NCBI RefSeq assembly: GCF_900112065.1
Contig: NZ_FOKE01000014.1
Span: 1 to 64,000, forward strand
Origin: Cohnella sp. OV330
GTDB taxonomy: Bacteria; Bacillota; Bacilli; Paenibacillales; Paenibacillaceae
Length of the DNA: 64,000 bases
Direction: 5' to 3'
This document shows, piece after piece, positions 63,625 through 64,000 of this stretch. A program made the translations under genes and the position numbers. The notes beneath the pieces were generated by a model, which was given only the letters and a program-made list of their open reading frames with translations, was not told the DNA's origin and made no database searches. The stretch's first letter is position 1. Each line of letters begins with the position of its first letter.

Positions 63625-64000
63625 TTAGCTCTTGCACTTTTCCAGCATGCCGCGTTCTTCGAGAACCGCGACCAAAGTAGCGCCCATGTCGGAAGGCGTC
63701 GGCGCAACTCGAATGCCGCATTCTTCAAGCACTTTGATCTTCTCGGCAGCGGTGCCTTTACCGCCGGAGATGATCGCGCCGGCATGGCCCATACGTTTGC
63801 CGGCAGGCGCCGTAGCGCCGCCGATGAAGCCGACGACAGGCTTGGTCATGTTGGCTTTGACCCACTCCGCCGCTTCTTCTTCGGCCGTGCCGCCGATCTC
63901 GCCGATCATGATGACCGCGTACGTATCCGGGTCTTCGTTAAACAGGTTCAAAATATCGATGAACTCGGAGCCTTTGACAGGGTCGCCGCCGATGCCGACC
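63625..64000 (-). CDS. sucD: Succinyl-CoA synthetase alpha subunit, C-terminal part (5' end outside window)
   Basis: The last 124 codons. The TCA-cycle enzyme subunit: [12 protein letters not shown], then the active-site His loop [11 protein letters not shown], and the usual C-terminal [10 protein letters not shown]. sucCD-dprA-topA order is as in B. subtilis. The ADP- or GDP-forming specificity cannot be read from this part. Confidence 0.96.
   Translation of the reverse strand, partial: VGIGGDPVKGSEFIDILNLFNEDPDTYAVIMIGEIGGTAEEEAAEWVKANMTKPVVGFIGGATAPAGKRMGHAGAIISGGKGTAAEKIKVLEECGIRVAPTPSDMGATLVAVLEERGMLEKCKS

Overview
The window is a GC-rich chromosomal segment of a Gram-positive, flagellated member of the Bacillota, most likely Paenibacillaceae (Paenibacillus or Cohnella type). 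Evidence: the fla/che gene order behind codY; FliY, CheC, CheD and FlbD; PolC-type DNA polymerase; HslVU/CodY; frequent TTG and GTG starts behind strong AGGAGG-type ribosome binding sites; and sigma-A-type promoters. This is a reading of content and synteny; no database search was run. Every credible gene lies on the minus strand, so in transcription order the window runs from position 64000 down to 1. There is no rRNA, tRNA, insertion sequence, phage gene or CRISPR array, and no stretch over 300 bases without a gene.

Region A (64000-55900): the 3' part of sucD, a strong terminator, dprA, topA, trmFO, hslV, hslU and codY. This is the order known from Bacillus subtilis, except that the tyrosine recombinase gene codV/xerC, which sits between trmFO and hslV there, is absent. 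A terminator follows codY.

Region B (55900-23800): one long flagellar and chemotaxis operon, flgB-flgC-fliE-fliF-fliG-fliH-fliI-fliJ-ylxF-fliK-flgD-(TIGR02530 gene)-flgG/E-flbD-fliL-fliM-fliY-cheY-fliO-fliP-fliQ-fliR-flhB-flhA-flhF-flhG-cheB-cheA-cheW-cheC-cheD-(membrane gene)-sigD-fapA, ending in three poorly known small genes. It encodes the rod, MS ring, C ring/switch, export apparatus, hook length control, placement GTPase/ATPase, chemotaxis core and the flagellar sigma factor. Spacing is tight, with many ATGA-type overlaps. A perfect 12-bp hairpin holds the flbD ribosome binding site.

Region C (23800-14930): rpsB, tsf, pyrH, frr, uppS, cdsA, dxr, rseP and proS, that is translation factors, ribosome recycling, UMP kinase, the start of the undecaprenyl and phospholipid pathways, the MEP pathway and the site-2 protease. 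Terminators follow rpsB, tsf and proS. The rpsB promoter is embedded in a 14-bp inverted repeat. The proS product is the short eukaryote/archaea-type enzyme, not the long bacterial type of B. subtilis.

Region D (14914-7624): a seven-gene catabolic islet inserted between proS and polC, which are neighbours in B. subtilis. It holds a regulator that joins a GGDEF-like domain to a winged helix, an atypical SDR epimerase/dehydratase, a DapA-superfamily aldolase, both halves of iron-sulfur L-serine dehydratase, an M20 amidohydrolase and a Gfo/Idh/MocA oxidoreductase. The genes after the regulator are nearly all overlapping, and the islet is flanked by terminator-like hairpins. The pathway is not identified; two of its steps are expected to give pyruvate.

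Region E (7602-1): polC behind its own promoter and a structured leader, then rimP-nusA-rnpM-ylxQ-infB behind a good promoter and a leader hairpin that fits the NusA-attenuation scheme of B. subtilis. infB runs off the left edge in a Gly/Gln/Tyr/Asn/Arg repeat tract.
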